A stretch of DNA of 64,000 nucleotides from Pseudarthrobacter enclensis (GCF_001457025.1 NZ_KQ758599.1:248001-312000), one strand, 5' to 3'. Counted from the stretch's first letter, positions 50,452 through 59,430 are shown. The notes: a model not told the origin generated them from the letters alone. Numbers and translations: made by a program.

Positions 50452-51699
50452 ATGACGATCTCCGCGAACCACACCGCCCCGGACAGGCAGGCCCCGGACA
50501 CACAAGAGAACGCCCTCACCGAGGCGGTCAAGAAGTTCGGCATCACCGCCGAGGACTACATGCTCCCTGCCCGGCACCAGATCCAGATGGTGGCCCCGGA
50601 CGGCAGCCTGATCCCCGAAGGCGGGCAGGGCGCCGAACCCGGCCACGAATACCCGGTCCCCGGCGATGCGGAACTGCTGGCAGCGTACGAGCAGCTCGTC
50701 GTCGGCCGCCGTGTCAACGACCAGAATTCCGCCCTGGTCCGGCAGGGCCGCATGGCGGTCTACCCGTCCAGCCACGGCCAGGAAGCCTGCCAGGTGGCCG
50801 CCGCGCTCTGCCTGTCCGACGGTGACTGGATGTTCCCCACCTACCGCGACGCCGTGGCCGTGATGACCCGCGGCGTGGACCCCGTCCAGGTGATGACCAT
50901 CTTCCGTGGCGACTGGCACGGCGGGTACGACCCCCTGAAGTACAAGGTGGGCATCCAGTGCACCCCGCTGACCACCCAGCTGCTGCACGCCGTCGGGGTT
51001 GCGCACGCCGCCAAGCTCCGCGGTGAGGACACCGTGGTGCTGGCCATGTGCGGCGACGGCGCCACCAGCGAAGGCGACTTCCACGAGGCCCTCAACTTCG
51101 CCGCCGTGTTCCACCTGCCCGTCATCTTCTTCGTCCAGAACAACAAGTACGCCATCTCCGTGCCGCTGGCGCACCAGTCCGTGGCGCCGTCGCTCGCGCA
51201 CAAGGCCGTGGGCTACGGCATGGCCGGCGAACGCGTGGACGGCAACGACGTCGTGGCCCTCCTCGCCGTCCTGGATCGCGCCGTTGCGCTCTGCCGGGAC
51301 GGCTCCGGCCCGCTGCTGGTGGAGGCCAACACCTACCGCATGCAGGCCCATACCAACGCCGACGACGACACCCGCTACCGGGAAAGCGCCGAGGTGGCCG
51401 AGTGGCGGGCCAAGGACCCCGTCACCCGGATGCGCACCTACCTCACCGACCGCGGAATATTGGACGACGACGGCGAGGCCCGGATCCGCGAGCACGCCGA
51501 GGCGGTTGCCGCGCAGCTGCGCGAAGGCCTCGGCGAGGACGTGCCCGTGGACCCACAGGAACTCTTCCGCCACGTCTACGCCCGGCAAACCCCGCAGCTG
51601 AAGGAACAGTCCGCGTTCCTGGCTGATGAACTGGAGAGGGACGCCGCAGCTACTGATTCGGACGCAGCAGCTACTGATTCGAAGGAGGCCGGCAAGTGA
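50452..51699 (+). CDS. bkdA: Branched-chain 2-oxoacid dehydrogenase E1 component, alpha subunit
   Basis: It carries the thiamine diphosphate site GDGATSEGDFHEALNFAAVF with NN at its end (VQNNKYA), plus RMAVYPSSHGQEACQVAAAL and EANTYRMQAHTNADDDTRY. With E1 beta and E2 it decarboxylates branched 2-oxoacids (or pyruvate) and passes the acyl unit to lipoate. Its 415 residues are typical. The ATG at 50452 has AGGACGGGAACA upstream. The C-terminal tail contains a short tandem repeat (ATDSDAAATDS). A GTGA overlap couples it to the next gene. Substrate (branched versus pyruvate) is inferred from the set. Confidence 0.92.
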   Translation: MTISANHTAPDRQAPDTQENALTEAVKKFGITAEDYMLPARHQIQMVAPDGSLIPEGGQGAEPGHEYPVPGDAELLAAYEQLVVGRRVNDQNSALVRQGRMAVYPSSHGQEACQVAAALCLSDGDWMFPTYRDAVAVMTRGVDPVQVMTIFRGDWHGGYDPLKYKVGIQCTPLTTQLLHAVGVAHAAKLRGEDTVVLAMCGDGATSEGDFHEALNFAAVFHLPVIFFVQNNKYAISVPLAHQSVAPSLAHKAVGYGMAGERVDGNDVVALLAVLDRAVALCRDGSGPLLVEANTYRMQAHTNADDDTRYRESAEVAEWRAKDPVTRMRTYLTDRGILDDDGEARIREHAEAVAAQLREGLGEDVPVDPQELFRHVYARQTPQLKEQSAFLADELERDAAATDSDAAATDSKEAGK

Positions 51700-52808
51700 G
51701 CACCACCATCACCACCTCATCCGAGGCCAACGGCAACGTTTCCGCCGCCACCGCCCGGGCAGCCGCCTCCGCCGCGGCCACCGCCGAAGCCACCGGCCCG
51801 CAGCCGGTCACCATGGCCAAGGCCCTCAACACGGCGCTCGCCGACGCCATGTCCGCCGACTCCTCCGTCCTGGTGTTCGGCGAGGACGTAGGGCTCCTGG
51901 GCGGCGTCTTCCGCATCACCGACGGGCTCACCGCCACGTTCGGCGAGCAGCGTTGCTTCGACACCCCGCTGGCCGAGTCCGGGATCGTGGGCATGGCCGT
52001 GGGCATGGCCATCAACGGGATGCGCCCGGTCATCGAGATGCAGTTCGACGCGTTCGCCTACCCGGCGTTCGAACAGATCGTCAGCCACGTGGCCAAGATG
52101 CACAACCGCACCAAGGGCATGGTCAAGCTGCCCATGGTCATCCGCATCCCGTACGGCGGCGGCATCGGGGGAGTGGAGCACCACTGCGATTCCTCCGAGT
52201 CCTACTACGCCCACACCGCCGGACTGAAGGTCTACACCCCCGCCACCGTGGCGGACGGCTACCGCATGCTCCGCGAAGCCATCGACTCCGACGACCCCGT
52301 GGTCTTCATGGAACCCAAGAAGATGTACTGGACCAAGGACTCCGTGGACCTGGTTGAGCTGCGTTCCTCCCATGAGGAACGCACGACGGCGGGACGTGGG
52401 TCCGAGGGGAGGGCCGCCGTCGCGCGTCCCGGCACCGACGCGACCCTGATCGCGTACGGCCCGTCCGTGCCCACCGCCCTGGCCGCCGCCGAAGCCGCCG
52501 CGCTGGAGGGGCGCTCGCTGGAAGTGATCGACGTGCGGACCATCGTCCCGTTCGACGACGACACCGTGTGTGAGTCCGTCCGCAGGACCGGGCGGGCCGT
52601 GGTGATCGCCGAGGCGCACGGGTTCGCGTCCTTGTCCTCCGAGATCGTGGCCCGGGTGCAGGAGCGCTGCTTCCACCACCTGGCCGCCCCGATCCGCCGC
52701 GTGACCGGTTTCGACGTCCCGTATCCGGCGCCCAAACTCGAGAAGTATTACCTGCCCGGCGTGGACCGCATCCTCGACGCCGTTGACGACCTTCAGTGGG
52801 AGGACTGA
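51696..52808 (+). CDS. bkdB: Branched-chain 2-oxoacid dehydrogenase E1 component, beta subunit
   Basis: This 370-residue protein has VTMAKALNTALADAMSADSS, VLVFGEDVGLLGGVFRIT, TPLAESGIVGMAVGMAINGM, PVIEMQFDAFAYPAFEQIVS and LPMVIRIPYGGGIGGVEHHC, all usual E1 beta marks. The N-terminal 30 residues are A/T-rich in protein terms (alanine and threonine) and disordered. The GTG start overlaps the E1 alpha stop by 4 bp. It pairs with E1 alpha to form the active decarboxylase at the thiamine site. Confidence 0.94.
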   Translation: MSTTITTSSEANGNVSAATARAAASAAATAEATGPQPVTMAKALNTALADAMSADSSVLVFGEDVGLLGGVFRITDGLTATFGEQRCFDTPLAESGIVGMAVGMAINGMRPVIEMQFDAFAYPAFEQIVSHVAKMHNRTKGMVKLPMVIRIPYGGGIGGVEHHCDSSESYYAHTAGLKVYTPATVADGYRMLREAIDSDDPVVFMEPKKMYWTKDSVDLVELRSSHEERTTAGRGSEGRAAVARPGTDATLIAYGPSVPTALAAAEAAALEGRSLEVIDVRTIVPFDDDTVCESVRRTGRAVVIAEAHGFASLSSEIVARVQERCFHHLAAPIRRVTGFDVPYPAPKLEKYYLPGVDRILDAVDDLQWED

Positions 52809-52810
52809 CC

Positions 52811-54322
52811 ATGAGCGAACCGCGCGTGTTTTTGCTGCCTGACCTGGGCGAAGGCCTGACCGAGGCCGAGCTGGTGTCCTGGCACGTCTCCGTGGGGGAC
52901 ACCATCGCCGTGGACCAGCCGATCGCCGAGGTGGAGACCGCGAAGTCCGCCGTCGAGGTGCCCTCCCCCTACGCCGGCATCGTGGCCGAGCTGCACGGGA
53001 AGCCGGGGGAGACCCTGGACGTGGGTAAGCCGCTGATCTCGGTGACGCCGCTTTCGTCTGGCTCTGTGGCCGCCGCGGATGATGCCGCCCCCGCCCCTTC
53101 GCCGGACGGCAATGCTGCAAGCAGCATGCCGTCCGGCTCCGACAGGCCCGATGCCACTCCCGGGGCGGCATCATCCGCGGCGGCTGAGGCGGAAGCGTAC
53201 CGGGAGGAAGAAAAAGCCGGATCTGGAAATGTCCTCATCGGCTACGGCACCCCCGGCGGCCACGGGGTTGCCAAGCGTACCCGCGCCCGCAAGTCTTCTG
53301 TATCGGTGGTTGAGCCTGTCGAAACCAAGCTGTCCAAGGAAGACGAACTCGCCCTGCTGCGTACCCGGGTTCCCGGCAAGCTGGGTGCCGTGATCTCTCC
53401 GCTGGTCCGGCGAATGGCTAAGGAACACGGCGTGGACCTGGGCGCGCTGCACGGCTCGGGGGAGAGCGGCCTGATCATGCGCCGTGACGTGGAGGCTGCG
53501 ATCTCCGCACCTGTGGCTGCCCCGGTGGTTGAGCCTGCCGAAGCCGCACCCAGCCCGGCGGTTGAGCCGGTCGAGACACGGTCCGTCAACAGCCAGGACC
53601 GCGACGTCCGCACCGGCCTGCCCATTGCCTCCCGCACCCCGGTCCGCGGCGTGCGCAAGGCAGTGGCTGCGAACATGGCCCGCAGCCGTGCGGAGATCCC
53701 CGAGGCGACGGTGTGGGTGGACGTTGACGCCACCGGCCTGCTGGAGCTCCGCCAGGGCATGAAGGCCAACGGTACCGAGGTTCCGGGTCTGCTGGCGTTC
53801 ATCGCCCGTTTTGTCACAGCCGGGCTAAAAAAGTACCCGGAGCTGAACACCCGGATCGAGACGGCGGAGGACGGCTCGCAGGAGATAGTCGGGTTCGACG
53901 GCGTCAACCTGGGCATCGCGGCCCAGACGGACCGGGGCCTGGTGGTCCCGTCCGTCCGCGGCGCCGAGAAGATGAGTGCCCGCGAACTGGACGCCGAGCT
54001 CCGCCGGCTGACCGACGTCGCACGCCAGGGCAAGGCGACCCCGACCGAACTGGGCGGCGGCACCTTCACGCTGAACAACTACGGCGTGTTCGGCGTCGAC
54101 GGGTCCGCGGCGATCATCAACCACCCGGAGGTGGCGATCCTCGGCGTCGGCCGGATCATCGACAAGCCCTGGGTGGTCAACGGCGAACTGGCGGTCCGCA
54201 AGGTCACGGAGCTGACCCTCACGTTCGACCACCGGGTCTGCGACGGCGGCACCGCGGCAGGCTTCCTCCGCTTCGTAGCTGACGCGATAGAAAACCCGCA
54301 GAGCCTCCTGGTAGACATCTAA
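52811..54322 (+). CDS. bkdC: Dihydrolipoamide acyltransferase (E2) of the 2-oxoacid dehydrogenase complex
   Basis: This 503-residue protein has an N-terminal lipoyl domain with lipoylated K45 ([10 protein letters not shown]), a long alanine-rich linker, the E1/E3-binding domain ([20 protein letters not shown]), a second linker, and the catalytic domain ending [16 protein letters not shown] with the active-site His and Asp. Three copies of a dispersed GGTGGTTGAGCCTG-type repeat lie inside the two linker regions and encode VVEPVET, VVEPAEA and AVEPVET. The ATG is 2 bp after the E1 beta stop. It moves the acyl group to CoA. Confidence 0.95.
   Translation: MSEPRVFLLPDLGEGLTEAELVSWHVSVGDTIAVDQPIAEVETAKSAVEVPSPYAGIVAELHGKPGETLDVGKPLISVTPLSSGSVAAADDAAPAPSPDGNAASSMPSGSDRPDATPGAASSAAAEAEAYREEEKAGSGNVLIGYGTPGGHGVAKRTRARKSSVSVVEPVETKLSKEDELALLRTRVPGKLGAVISPLVRRMAKEHGVDLGALHGSGESGLIMRRDVEAAISAPVAAPVVEPAEAAPSPAVEPVETRSVNSQDRDVRTGLPIASRTPVRGVRKAVAANMARSRAEIPEATVWVDVDATGLLELRQGMKANGTEVPGLLAFIARFVTAGLKKYPELNTRIETAEDGSQEIVGFDGVNLGIAAQTDRGLVVPSVRGAEKMSARELDAELRRLTDVARQGKATPTELGGGTFTLNNYGVFGVDGSAAIINHPEVAILGVGRIIDKPWVVNGELAVRKVTELTLTFDHRVCDGGTAAGFLRFVADAIENPQSLLVDI
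53305..53326 (+). repeat. Dispersed repeat, copy 1, inside the E2 linker
   Basis: GGTGGTTGAGCCTGTCGAAA plus CC; encodes VVEPVET in the first linker of E2. This repeat is common between genes in Arthrobacter-type genomes; finding it in frame inside a gene is unusual. Confidence 0.8.
53524..53545 (+). repeat. Dispersed repeat, copy 2, inside the E2 linker
   Basis: GGTGGTTGAGCCTGCCGAAG plus CC; differs from copy 1 at two positions and encodes VVEPAEA after the E3-binding domain. Confidence 0.75.
53557..53578 (+). repeat. Dispersed repeat, copy 3, inside the E2 linker
   Basis: GGCGGTTGAGCCGGTCGAGA plus CA; a more diverged copy 12 bp after copy 2, in the same frame, encoding AVEPVET. Confidence 0.65.
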
Positions 54323-54334
54323 CCGGTCCATCCG

Positions 54335-54355
54335 GGTGGTTGAGCCTGTCGACAC
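54335..54355 (+). repeat. Dispersed repeat, copy 4, after the E2 stop
   Basis: GGTGGTTGAGCCTGTCGACA lies 13 bp after the E2 stop codon, where copies are normally found. It matches copy 1 over its first 17 bases. Confidence 0.75.
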
Positions 54356-54398
54356 TGCACTGGATTTCGACGCGCGTATTCGTGACTCACGCGCATAA

Positions 54399-54434
54399 GC
54401 GGTGGCGCTAGGCAGATCTGCGTAGCGCCACCGC
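54399..54434 (+). terminator. Stem-loop terminator of the 2-oxoacid dehydrogenase operon
   Basis: A perfect 12-bp inverted repeat (54399-54410 with 54423-54434) has a 12-nt loop and is followed by CTTTGCG. It lies 77 bp after the E2 stop. Confidence 0.7.
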
Positions 54435-54570
54435 CTTTGCGCATCGAGAACGGAGACCGGCGTCGGGGTGGGGCAGATACCAGCGGGCGGGAGGCCACCG
54501 CAAGAGGGACCTGCATGTGTTGAGGGACGTATGGGCGGTCTCCCGTGGCTAACCCGGAGTGGCGTGTTGC

Positions 54571-54615
54571 TTGACACGTCCAGGGCTGGACCCTAGGTTG
54601 GCGACAAAACGTTTT
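54571..54615 (+). promoter_or_regulatory. Promoter with LacI-type operator before the PfkB sugar kinase
   Basis: TTGACA (54571-54576) is followed 17 bp later by TAGGTT (54594-54599), a good sigma-70-like pair. The palindrome AAAACGTTTT (54606-54615) lies at the expected transcription start. This is the usual core of a LacI-family operator and suggests repression by a sugar-responsive regulator encoded elsewhere. Confidence 0.6.
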
Positions 54616-54695
54616 TCCAAAATTCGACGTCAGCTACCGGAGCGACGGAGCAGGGTATCTGTCGCCGCGCCTCACGGCGGCCAGGAAAGGTCCGA

Positions 54696-55658
54696 ATGCC
54701 AGCCCTCCAGAACCCGCACCGCGGCCCCGAACCCGCCTACGACGTCATTGTGGTGGGCGAGGCGCTCGTGGACATTGTCGTCTCCCCGCACGGCACAGTG
54801 GAGCACCCCGGCGGCTCACCCGCGAACGTCGCCTACGGCCTGGCCCGGCTGGGCGTGGACACCGGCCTGCTGACTTCGATCGGCGGCGACCACCATGCCG
54901 ACGCCATCAGCCGGCACCTGGAAAGCGCCGGAGTCCGGCTGCTGCCCGGCTCCCGGGGCGACGGCCCCACAGCCACCGCCACCGCGGTGCTGGCCTCCGA
55001 CGGGTCCGCCCGGTACGACTTCGACATCCGCTGGGCTCTGCCCGCAACAGCGCCGGCCACCCTCCCCAAGATCCTGCACACCGGCTCGATTGCCAGCTTC
55101 CTGGCGCCGGGCGCGGCAGTGGTCCGGGACCTGCTGGAGCAGTCGCACCGGCGCTGCATGGTCACCTACGATCCCAACATCCGCCCCGCATTGCTGGGCA
55201 GCCACGCCGAAGCGCTGGCCCTCTTCGAGGACCTGGTCCAGTTCACCGACGCCGTGAAACTCAGCGACGAGGACGCGCGGTGGCTCTACCCGCAGCTGAC
55301 CCTGGAAGAGGCCTCCCGGCGGATCCTGGATCTGGGCGCCGCTCTGGTGGCCGTCACCGCCGGCGCCGAGGGGTCCCTGCTGGCCACCAGGGAAGCACAG
55401 GTCTCCGTCCCAGCGGTGCGGTCCGCCGTCGCGGACACCATCGGCGCCGGCGACTCGTACATGTCCGCCCTGGTGTACGGGCTCCTCATGCGCGGCGCCG
55501 ACGGGATGGCGCCATCCGTCCTGGAATCGCTGGGCCGGATGGCCGCCAAGGCCGCAGCCATCACTGTGCGCCGGCCCGGTGCCAACCCGCCCACGCTGGA
55601 GGAACTCCGGTCGGACCTTGCGCAGCATGCGCCGTCAGCTGAGCCGGTAGGCAGCTAG
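54696..55658 (+). CDS. PfkB-family carbohydrate kinase (fructokinase-like)
   Basis: The N-terminus VIVVGEALVDIVVSPHGTVE and HPGGSPANVAYGLARLG form the sugar-binding start of the family. The C-terminal DTIGAGDSYMSALVYGLL carries the anion hole and catalytic Asp (GAGD). Its 320 residues are standard. The protein phosphorylates a sugar, probably fructose, in the cytosol. The promoter and LacI-like palindrome upstream predict sugar induction. A ribosome binding site AGGAAAGG lies before the ATG. Confidence 0.93.
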   Translation: MPALQNPHRGPEPAYDVIVVGEALVDIVVSPHGTVEHPGGSPANVAYGLARLGVDTGLLTSIGGDHHADAISRHLESAGVRLLPGSRGDGPTATATAVLASDGSARYDFDIRWALPATAPATLPKILHTGSIASFLAPGAAVVRDLLEQSHRRCMVTYDPNIRPALLGSHAEALALFEDLVQFTDAVKLSDEDARWLYPQLTLEEASRRILDLGAALVAVTAGAEGSLLATREAQVSVPAVRSAVADTIGAGDSYMSALVYGLLMRGADGMAPSVLESLGRMAAKAAAITVRRPGANPPTLEELRSDLAQHAPSAEPVGS

Positions 55659-55802
55659 GCCGCAAGGGCACGGATTTCCAGACGCCATCGAAGGCAACGC
55701 CGTGCTTGACGATGCGGCCCGGCAGCCCACCCTCCTGGACTGCCCGCTGGTGGTCCGCGATTCCGTGGCCGCCCCCGGAGCCTGACTTTCGAGTCGCATG
55801 CC

Positions 55803-55874
55803 CGTTTTCGACGCGCGTCCTCGATGGCGCGGCCCCTATATCGGGTGCGCCATCGAGCGTGCGCGTCGAAAACG
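55803..55874. repeat. Long imperfect palindrome (REP/MITE-like)
   Basis: Two 28-base arms (55803-55830 and 55847-55874) pair at 25 of 28 positions around a 16-nt loop. The arm begins CGTTTTCGACGCGCG; a similar TTTCGACGCGCGT occurs after the dehydrogenase operon at 54365. It sits in the 327-bp gap between the sugar kinase and the MBL hydrolase, where no gene is visible. It may also act as a terminator. Confidence 0.75.
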
Positions 55875-55985
55875 ACGGCGGCTGTCGATGGGGCCCGCGG
55901 GTTATGACAGGCCCCGCCAAGCGGCCGTGGGTACAATCGACCACTACACGAACGCACACTGCTTTGCCGGAGGTACGGAGAAACA

Positions 55986-56801
55986 ATGTCGGAATGGCTT
56001 GAAGTCGGCGCGGACAACTATGTGCTGGTGACCGAAGGGTCCCTGCTCAACACCGGGCTGGTGGTGGGATCCGAGCGGGCCATGGTGATCGATACCGGCT
56101 GCGGTCCCCGCCAGGGCAAGGAAATCCTGGCCGCGGTGCGCGAGAAGACCCAGCTGCCGCTCGTCGTCGTCAATACCCACGCGCACTACGACCACTTCTT
56201 CGGCAACGCCGTGTTCGCGGCGGACGGGGTGACCGAGTTCTGGGCGCACCAGAACTGCGCCACCGAGATCGATGAGCGCGGCGACCTGCAGCGCCGCCAT
56301 GTGGGCACCCTGGAACCGGAAATGTCCACCGGCGAGGGCGAAAACGTTGAACTGGTGGTGCCAAACGCCATTGTCAAAGACCAGCCCGTGCTGGTGGACC
56401 TGGGCGGCCTGACCGCCACGCTCTTCTATCTGGGCCGCGGCCACACTGACGGCGACCTGCTGGTGGGCACCCCCACCACCCTGTACGTGGGTGACCTCGT
56501 GGAACAGGGCGCCCACCCGTCCTTCGAGGACTCCTACCCCGAGGAATGGGCGGACGCGCTCCGGCACATCTCGGCGCTGCGGCACCGGTACGAGTTCCTG
56601 ATCCCCGGCCACGGCAAGCCCTGCAGCGACCAGTTCGTCAAGACCATGGCCAATACCCTGACCACCGCCGTCCGGCAGGCCCGCCAGTCCATCCGCGACA
56701 CCCCGGACGACGCCACCAAGGCCATCCCGGTGCTGCCCTACGGCCCCGAACAGTCACGCTGGTTCATCAAGCGGCTGCAGGAGACGCACCGGGACCACTA
56801 G
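55986..56801 (+). CDS. Metallo-beta-lactamase-fold hydrolase
   Basis: This 271-residue protein has the metal-binding signature NTHAHYDHFFGN (HxHxDH-like), then LGRGHTDGDLLVG, YVGDLVEQG and LIPGHGKP, giving all usual histidines and aspartates of the fold. ACGGAGAAACA precedes the ATG. Substrates in this broad family range from thioesters to lactones; none can be assigned. It appears to be a single-gene unit. Confidence 0.93.
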   Translation: MSEWLEVGADNYVLVTEGSLLNTGLVVGSERAMVIDTGCGPRQGKEILAAVREKTQLPLVVVNTHAHYDHFFGNAVFAADGVTEFWAHQNCATEIDERGDLQRRHVGTLEPEMSTGEGENVELVVPNAIVKDQPVLVDLGGLTATLFYLGRGHTDGDLLVGTPTTLYVGDLVEQGAHPSFEDSYPEEWADALRHISALRHRYEFLIPGHGKPCSDQFVKTMANTLTTAVRQARQSIRDTPDDATKAIPVLPYGPEQSRWFIKRLQETHRDH

Positions 56802-56919
56802 GGCCCGCAGCAGCACCCCGGGACGCGCCGAGGACATACACTCGCAGTATGCCGATCATCAGCCTCAGCCGTGACCTGCTTCCGCTTCAGCCTGCCCTGG
56901 TGCAGGACGGGGGTGCCCT

Positions 56920-57960
56920 GTGAGCGGCGGACTCGTTGCCCTGCTGGACGACATCGCGGCCCTGGCCCGCATCGCGGCGGCGTCCGTGGATGACGTGGCC
57001 GCCGGAGCCGCCAAGGCGGGCGCCAAGGCCGCCGGCGTGGTGATCGACGACGCCGCCGTCACCCCGCAGTACGTCTCCGGCGCGGACCCCTCCCGTGAAC
57101 TGCCCATGATCAAGAAGATCTTCTGGGGTTCGCTGCGGAACAAGCTCCTGTTCATCCTGCCGGCGCTGCTGCTGATCAGCGCCTTCATTCCGTGGATCAT
57201 CCCGTTCATCCTCATGCTGGGCGGCACCTACCTCTGCTACGAGGGCGCCGAGAAGGTGTGGCACAAACTCCGCGGCCACCACACCGCGGAGGAGGACTCG
57301 CCGGCGGTGGACCGGGGACCGGGCGCCGAAGCCAAAGTGGTCAAGGGCGCCATCACCACCGACTTCATCCTGTCCTGCGAGATCATGGTCATCGCCATGA
57401 ACGAGGTCCCGGACGCCTCCCTCTGGCTGCGGGCGCTGATCCTGGTGGTGGTGGCCATCGTCATCACCATCGCCGTGTACGGGGCCGTGGCCCTGATCGT
57501 CAAGATGGACGACGTCGGCATCCACCTGGCCCGGAAGGAATCCGCAGGTTCCCAGCGGCTGGGCAACCTGCTGGTCCGCGGCATGCCGGCAGTGCTGGGC
57601 GCCATCACGTTCATCGGCACCATCGCGATGCTGTGGGTGGGCGGCCACATCATGCTGCAGGGCTCGCACGACCTCGGCTGGCACGCCCCGTACGACCTGG
57701 TCCACGCCCTGGAGCACCCGTTCGCGGACATCGCCGTGGTGGGCGGCTTCCTGGCCTGGCTGGTGAACACCCTCTGCTCCGCCGTCGTCGGCATCATCTG
57801 GGGCCTGGTGATCATGGCCATCCTGAACCCGCTGCTGAAGGTCCTGCCGTTTGGCAAGAAGGACGGCGAGCACGAGCCCGGCGACCACCGGGCAGCCGCA
57901 GCCGGGCACGCACCGGCGGGGCACACCCCCACCAATCACGACGGCGACTCCGCCCGGTAG
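56920..57960 (+). CDS. DUF808-family membrane protein
   Basis: The N-terminus SGGLVALLDDIAALARIAAA, SVDDVAAGAAKAGAKAAGVV and DDAAVTPQYVSG are the DUF808 (YedI) hallmark. About six membrane helices follow, including LLFILPALLLISAFIPWIIP, ALILVVVAIVITIAVYGAVA and FLAWLVNTLCSAVVGIIWGL. The H-rich C-terminal tail is variable. The GTG start follows GGACGGGGGTG. The function is unknown; it is usually a stand-alone gene. Confidence 0.92.
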   Translation: MSGGLVALLDDIAALARIAAASVDDVAAGAAKAGAKAAGVVIDDAAVTPQYVSGADPSRELPMIKKIFWGSLRNKLLFILPALLLISAFIPWIIPFILMLGGTYLCYEGAEKVWHKLRGHHTAEEDSPAVDRGPGAEAKVVKGAITTDFILSCEIMVIAMNEVPDASLWLRALILVVVAIVITIAVYGAVALIVKMDDVGIHLARKESAGSQRLGNLLVRGMPAVLGAITFIGTIAMLWVGGHIMLQGSHDLGWHAPYDLVHALEHPFADIAVVGGFLAWLVNTLCSAVVGIIWGLVIMAILNPLLKVLPFGKKDGEHEPGDHRAAAAGHAPAGHTPTNHDGDSAR

Positions 57961-58011
57961 CGTCCGGCGCATGCAGGAATCTCCCAGCCCCGTCCGCCTA
58001 CCATGGTCCCC

Positions 58012-58944
58012 ATGAAGGCTGCCCGCGACTCACGCTCCGCCGCCCTGGTGGTCAACGCCGGGGCGCGGCTGGGCGCGTCAGCCCCGGACCTGGCCTCCGG
58101 CATCCTCGAACAGGCCGGCCTGCCGGTGGCCGCGGTGCACCGCATCTCCTCCGGAGCGGAGTTGCCCGGGATCCTGGAACGGGTGGTGGACGACGGGCAC
58201 GACCTCGTCATTGTGGGCGGCGGCGACGGCACCGTGTCCTATGCGGCGGGCCGGCTCGCCGGGACCGGCACCGTGCTGGGCGTCCTTCCCCTGGGCACGG
58301 CGAACGACCTTGCCCGCACGCTGGAAATCCCCGCCAACCTGGGCCAGGCGTGCGCCGCGCTCGCCGACGGCAAGGTGGTGGACATCGACCTGGGCCGGGC
58401 CAACGGCCACCCGTTCCTCAATGTCGCGTCCGTGGGCCTGTCCGTGGGGGTGACCGAAACGCTCAGCCCGCGGCTGAAGCGGTCCCTGGGCCCGCTGGCC
58501 TACGGTGTGGCGGCTGTCCGCGCCTACGCCCGGCACAAGCCCTTCCGGGCCCGGCTCGAGTTTCCGGACGGGGACCACGAAACCCTGGACCTAGAGAACA
58601 TGCTGCAGGTGGCCGTGGGGAACGGCCGGCACTACGGCGGCGGCAACGCCGTCTCGCCCACCGCGGGAATCGATGACCACACCCTGGACGTGTACGCCAT
58701 CCCCGGGGCGCCGCTGCGCGAGCACATGCGGATTGCGCGGCTGCTCAAGGACGGCAGCTTCGTGGAGCGCGAGGGCGTCTACCACCTGACCACCCAGCGG
58801 GTCCGGCTGGTCACCGATCCGCCGCTGCCGGTGAACCTCGACGGCGAGATTGCCACCGCCACGCCCGCCGACTTCGCCATCGACCGCAACGCCGTCCACG
58901 TCGTGGTGCCGCAGGGCAGCACCGCCGCGTCCCTCGACGGCTAG
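58012..58944 (+). CDS. Diacylglycerol kinase-family lipid kinase
   Basis: The N-terminal catalytic domain has ALVVNAGARLG, IVGGGDGTVSYAAGRLAGTG and LGVLPLGTANDLARTLEIPA, including the GGDGT ATP-binding motif. The C-terminal beta domain has NVASVGLSVGVTE, AVGNGRHYGGG and VNLDGEIA. Its 310 residues are typical of YegS/BmrU-like kinases, which phosphorylate lipid or sphingoid alcohols at the membrane. An ATG three codons upstream (58003) is an alternative start; no strong ribosome binding site decides. Confidence 0.93.
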   Translation: MKAARDSRSAALVVNAGARLGASAPDLASGILEQAGLPVAAVHRISSGAELPGILERVVDDGHDLVIVGGGDGTVSYAAGRLAGTGTVLGVLPLGTANDLARTLEIPANLGQACAALADGKVVDIDLGRANGHPFLNVASVGLSVGVTETLSPRLKRSLGPLAYGVAAVRAYARHKPFRARLEFPDGDHETLDLENMLQVAVGNGRHYGGGNAVSPTAGIDDHTLDVYAIPGAPLREHMRIARLLKDGSFVEREGVYHLTTQRVRLVTDPPLPVNLDGEIATATPADFAIDRNAVHVVVPQGSTAASLDG

Positions 58945-58990
58945 CAGCGAAGCCGCCGCGGACCACCCGCGCCCGCAACGCTCCGGACGG

Positions 58991-59021
58991 GGACGACGGC
59001 GGCCGCGTGCCGCCGTCGTCC
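58991..59021. terminator. Bidirectional stem-loop between convergent genes
   Basis: A perfect 12-bp inverted repeat (58991-59002 with 59010-59021, 7-nt loop) lies between the lipid kinase stop (plus) and the stop of the small minus-strand gene at 59029. Confidence 0.75.
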
Positions 59022-59028
59022 GCTGTCC

Positions 59029-59313
59029 TTAAACGGGGGAGCCGAAGCCGTCCGCGGCCAGCAGCGCGTCCAGTTGGGCGGACTGGTGCGCCGCGAAGGC
59101 CCTGTCCGCGTTGGCTTTGGTGCTGGCAAGGACGGGTATTTCCAGGGCAGCGTTGCAGCCCCGGCAGCGGATCTCGTGAGTCCACACCCAGCTGTAGGCA
59201 GGGTGTGAAATCCGGACCTGCTGGGAGGCCGCGGTGATCGCTTCCGTCTGCAGCGCAAAGTGCGCCGCGTCCCCGTTGCTGAGGCTGGTACCAATTCCGA
59301 TGTCGATGCTCAT
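59029..59313 (-). CDS. Hypothetical 94-residue protein with a C-x-x-C pair
   Basis: The protein starts MSIDIGIGTSLSNGDAAHFA and later has the segment TKANADRAFAAHQSAQLDAL. The central HEIRCRGCNAALEIP has a C-x-x-C that may bind zinc with a nearby His. Codon use is normal for the genome. No family is recognised. It lies alone between the terminator and the GntR operon. Confidence 0.65.
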   Translation of the reverse strand: MSIDIGIGTSLSNGDAAHFALQTEAITAASQQVRISHPAYSWVWTHEIRCRGCNAALEIPVLASTKANADRAFAAHQSAQLDALLAADGFGSPV

Positions 59314-59430
59314 CGTCGCCTCTTTACCGTTTGTGCCGGATGGTGCTGTTGACAGTAGTGGCTGCGGGCCGGCGGGGGAACTGCCGCCAGGTTACGGTTT
59401 GGCTACCCTTCAGTAGCTCCCCGTCCGCCC

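Noticed and set aside
51717..53174. Minus-strand frame of 485 codons
   Set aside because: It is antisense to the E1 beta and E2 genes, with no motif.
55706..56031. Short frames across the palindrome
   Set aside because: They arise from the inverted repeat itself (both strands give similar peptides) and lack start signals.
57192..58676. Plus-strand frame of 494 codons
   Set aside because: It overlaps DUF808 and the lipid kinase in another frame and is arginine/glycine/proline-rich without domains.
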